Shown: positions 61,912 to 64,000 of the stretch, one piece after another | Position numbering within the stretch: position 1 is the first letter of the stretch | Layout of the letters: every line of letters begins with the position of its first letter | Assembly (NCBI GenBank): GCA_963790415.1 | Contig: CAWBOK010000008.1 | Span: 124,001-188,000, forward strand | DNA from: JAJZQZ01 sp963790415 | GTDB lineage: Bacteria > Actinomycetota > Thermoleophilia > RBG-16-64-13 | Direction of reading: 5' to 3' | DNA: 64,000 nt | Translations under genes and position numbers: made by a program | The notes under the pieces: generated by a model | What the model saw: the letters and a program-made list of their open reading frames with translations, nothing else | Database searches by the model: none | Told to the model about the DNA's origin: nothing

Positions 61912-62702
61912 GCGGGCGGTTGTTGGTCCTGACCCGGCAGACCCTGACGGAACAAAGGCGCAACGTGCTGGTATGGGGCATCGCTATGGGGTTGCTCGGC
62001 CTCATGTACGTGGCGCTCTATCCGTCGTTCAAGGACACGCTCAACGAAGCTCTGAAGGACTTCCCCGAAGCCTACCTCAAGATGCTCGGCATCAGCGCGG
62101 GGGTATCCGATGCCGCCGGATTCCTGAACATGGAGATGTTCAACCTGCTCGCGCCGCTGGCACTGCCGTTCTTCACGATCCTGTTGGGCGCGCGTGCCGT
62201 GGCCGGGACCGAGGAACGCAAAGCCCTCGACCTGCTGCTGAGCAACCCCGTGCCCCGTTGGCAACTGGTCGTGAGCCGCTATCTGGCCATGGCCGCCGGC
62301 CTCGCTGTGGTGCTGCTCATGCTCGCGGTGCTGACGTGGCTGCCGGCCCCCGTCATGGGCGTCGACCTCTCCTTTTCGGCGGTCGTGCAGGGCGCCGCCA
62401 ACATCTGGCCGTTCGGTCTCTTCTTCGGAGCCCTGGCGCTCCTGTGCTCGTCGGTGCTGCGCCGCGGCGCCGCGGCGTCCGGGATAGCCGCCGGAGTGTT
62501 GATCGCCATGTACGTCTTGAACGCAGTCGGCAGCGCGGTCGAGAGTGTGAAAGAGGTCCGCAAGGCTTCGCTGTTCTACTACTACGGGGCCGCCATCCTG
62601 GACGGCATCGATTGGGTGAGCTTCACCGTGATCCTACTGCTCTCGATGGGACTCACGGCGCTCGCCGTCCTGGCGTTCAACCGTCGCGACATCTACACTT
62701 AG
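61908..62702 (+). CDS. ABC-2 type permease
   Basis: A 264-residue membrane protein starting at GTG 61908, overlapping the ATPase stop (GTGA). About six helices: VLVWGIAMGLLGLMYVALYP, LNLLAPLALPFFTILLGARA-like, YLAMAAGLAVVLLMLAVLTW, IWPFGLFFGALALLCSSVL, GIAAGVLIAMYVLNAVGSAV and FTVILLLSMGLTALAVLAF. The AVAGTEERKALDLLLS stretch is typical of ABC-2 exporters. Substrate unknown. Confidence 0.87.
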   Translation: MSGRLLVLTRQTLTEQRRNVLVWGIAMGLLGLMYVALYPSFKDTLNEALKDFPEAYLKMLGISAGVSDAAGFLNMEMFNLLAPLALPFFTILLGARAVAGTEERKALDLLLSNPVPRWQLVVSRYLAMAAGLAVVLLMLAVLTWLPAPVMGVDLSFSAVVQGAANIWPFGLFFGALALLCSSVLRRGAAASGIAAGVLIAMYVLNAVGSAVESVKEVRKASLFYYYGAAILDGIDWVSFTVILLLSMGLTALAVLAFNRRDIYT

Positions 62703-62830
62703 GAATCGCGACGCTTCGCCCAGGGGTTAACGAGGCGCGGTTCGTTTAGCTCCATGTGGCCAATGCATCGACGCCGTGTCTCCGGCAGAGTGGGTGGTGC
62801 GCCACGACCACCACCTCTCGGAGACGTCAC

Positions 62831-64000
62831 ATGGATGCCATCAATAGTGGGGACACCGCCTTCCTTCTCGTAGCGACGGCTCTGGTCATGCTCATGACCC
62901 CGGGGCTGGCCCTTTTCTACGGGGGCATGGTGCGAAGCAAGAACGTCATGAGCGTCATCATGCAGAGCTTCGTGCTCATAGGCCTGGTGTCTATCGTGTG
63001 GGCGGTGATCGGCTACACCTTGGCCTTCGGTCCCGATCGCGGGGGACTGATCGGCTCTCTGCAGTATGTCTTCTTGCGAGGCGTGGGCCAGGCGCCCAAC
63101 CCGGACTATGCGGCCACCATCCCCCATCTGGTCTTCATGATGTTCCAGGGTATGTTCGCGGTCATCACTCCGGCGCTCATCACCGGGGCGTTCGCCGAAC
63201 GCATGAAGTTCTCGGCGTTCCTGCTGTTCAGCCTGCTCTGGACCCTGTTGGTCTACAGTCCGACGGCGCACTGGGTGTGGGGCGTCGGGGGATGGATCCG
63301 CGAGTTAGGCGCGTTGGATTTCGCCGGCGGCACCGTGGTTCACATCAGTTCCGCGGTGGCGGCGTTGGCGGCGGTGCTGGTCATCGGGCGGCGGCGCGGC
63401 CATGGCACCGTGCCCATGCATCCCCACAACCTGCCCATGACGCTGTTGGGCGCGGGCATCCTGTGGTTCGGTTGGTTCGGCTTCAACGCCGGCAGTGCCC
63501 TCACCGCCGGTGGTGTGGCGGCCGAGGCGTTCGTGACCACGCACCTCGCCGCGGCGGCTGCCGCCATGTCGTGGGCGGCTGCGGAATGGATTCACCGCGG
63601 CCAGCCGACCAGTCTGGGCGTGGCCTCGGGCCTGGTGGCGGGCTTGGTCGCTATCACGCCCGCCGCGGGGTTCGTGGGTCCGATGTCGGCCATCGTGATC
63701 GGGCTGATCGCGGGCAGTCTCTGCTACCTGGGCGTGTTGGCGAAGTGGAAGCTCGGCTACGACGACAGTCTCGACGTGGTCGGCGTTCATGGGGTGGGCG
63801 GAACGTTCGGTGCGATCGCCACGGGGCTGTTCGCTCAGGCGGCCATCAACTCGGCCGGTGCGAATGGCGCCTTCTTCGGGAACCCCGCGCTGCTGGCGAA
63901 GCAGATCGTGGCCGTGGTGGCGATCATGGCTTGGTCGTTCGGCATCACGTACGGACTGGTCAGCCTGGTCAAGGCGCTCATGGGCGCCCGCGTGGACGAG
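62831..64000 (+). CDS. amt: ammonium transporter (Amt), cut by window end
   Basis: The frame from ATG 62831 is open to the window end, giving about 390 residues. Amt hallmarks: DTAFLLVATALVMLMTPGLA, FYGGMVRSKN, FAVITPALITGAFAER, DFAGGTVVHISSAVAAL, LGAGILWFGWFGFNAGS and DVVGVHGVGG. The twin pore histidines sit in VVHISS and GVHGVGG. It carries ammonium or ammonia across the membrane. A GlnK gene may follow outside the window. Confidence 0.93.
   Translation, partial: MDAINSGDTAFLLVATALVMLMTPGLALFYGGMVRSKNVMSVIMQSFVLIGLVSIVWAVIGYTLAFGPDRGGLIGSLQYVFLRGVGQAPNPDYAATIPHLVFMMFQGMFAVITPALITGAFAERMKFSAFLLFSLLWTLLVYSPTAHWVWGVGGWIRELGALDFAGGTVVHISSAVAALAAVLVIGRRRGHGTVPMHPHNLPMTLLGAGILWFGWFGFNAGSALTAGGVAAEAFVTTHLAAAAAAMSWAAAEWIHRGQPTSLGVASGLVAGLVAITPAAGFVGPMSAIVIGLIAGSLCYLGVLAKWKLGYDDSLDVVGVHGVGGTFGAIATGLFAQAAINSAGANGAFFGNPALLAKQIVAVVAIMAWSFGITYGLVSLVKALMGARVDE

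Overview
The window is GC-rich (visibly well above 60 percent outside the mobile region) and most likely comes from an anaerobic, deep-branching actinobacterium of the Coriobacteriia/OPB41 or Geothermincolia type. Three things point that way. The fhaA-fhaB-pstP-ftsW/rodA-pbpA-pknB cell-envelope cluster at 50.7-59.6 kb is an actinobacterial signature. Eight S-layer-homology (SLH) surface proteins plus one SLH remnant are present, which is unusual for classical actinobacteria. There is also a corrinoid/tetrahydrofolate methyl-transfer pair and a 22-motif multiheme cytochrome. The taxon is an inference; no 16S gene is present.

Layout. 0-12.3 kb: aldehyde dehydrogenase (cut by the edge), membrane dipeptidase translationally coupled to a tyrosine-phosphatase/ADP-ribosylglycohydrolase fusion, corrinoid protein plus methyl-THF methyltransferase, orphan RHH antitoxin-like gene coupled to a GNAT-GNAT-hotdog fusion, SLH-anchored multiheme cytochrome, a frameshifted HAF-repeat protein and a flavoprotein monooxygenase. 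12.3-16.8 kb: 5'-3' exonuclease, a scar (tRNA-Ser fragment, IS21-family remnant, decapitated ABC ATPase gene), and a three-gene translationally coupled surface-polysaccharide operon. 16.8-39 kb: a region bounded by a 57-bp copy of the 3' part of a tRNA-Ser gene and by the intact tRNA-Ser(UGA) at 38.9 kb. It holds an IS481-family element, six SLH surface proteins with different sensor-like modules (beta-propeller, RCC1, Ycf48/BNR, SPOR-like), a PD-(D/E)XK-like protein, DUF1810 and DUF4177 proteins, an IS3-family element that split a small gene, and a broken tyrosine recombinase. This reads as a decayed integrative island or stacked insertions. 39-50.5 kb: core genome with another SLH protein, a disrupted alpha/beta hydrolase, a nicotinamidase-nicotinate phosphoribosyltransferase fusion, serS, a CDP-alcohol phosphatidyltransferase, pheA, a DUF4446 protein and tRNA-Leu(CAG). 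50.7-64 kb: the Ser/Thr kinase/FHA/cell-shape cluster, then an arsenic-type regulator plus arsM, an ABC-2 exporter and an ammonium transporter cut by the window end.

Working together: the envelope theme dominates. The kinase cluster controls peptidoglycan synthesis; the SLH proteins and the DegT/FemAB/deacetylase operon decorate the cell surface; the SLH cytochrome could carry electrons across it. Metabolic genes (corrinoid methyl transfer, NAD salvage, arsenite methylation, ammonium uptake) fit an anaerobe in a reduced, metal-bearing habitat.

Caution: at least eight genes carry single-base frameshifts, including two in serS, which is normally essential. Several lie at G/C runs. Uncorrected indels in the assembly are therefore a serious possibility, and genes called pseudogene because of frameshifts should be read as 'frameshifted in this sequence'.
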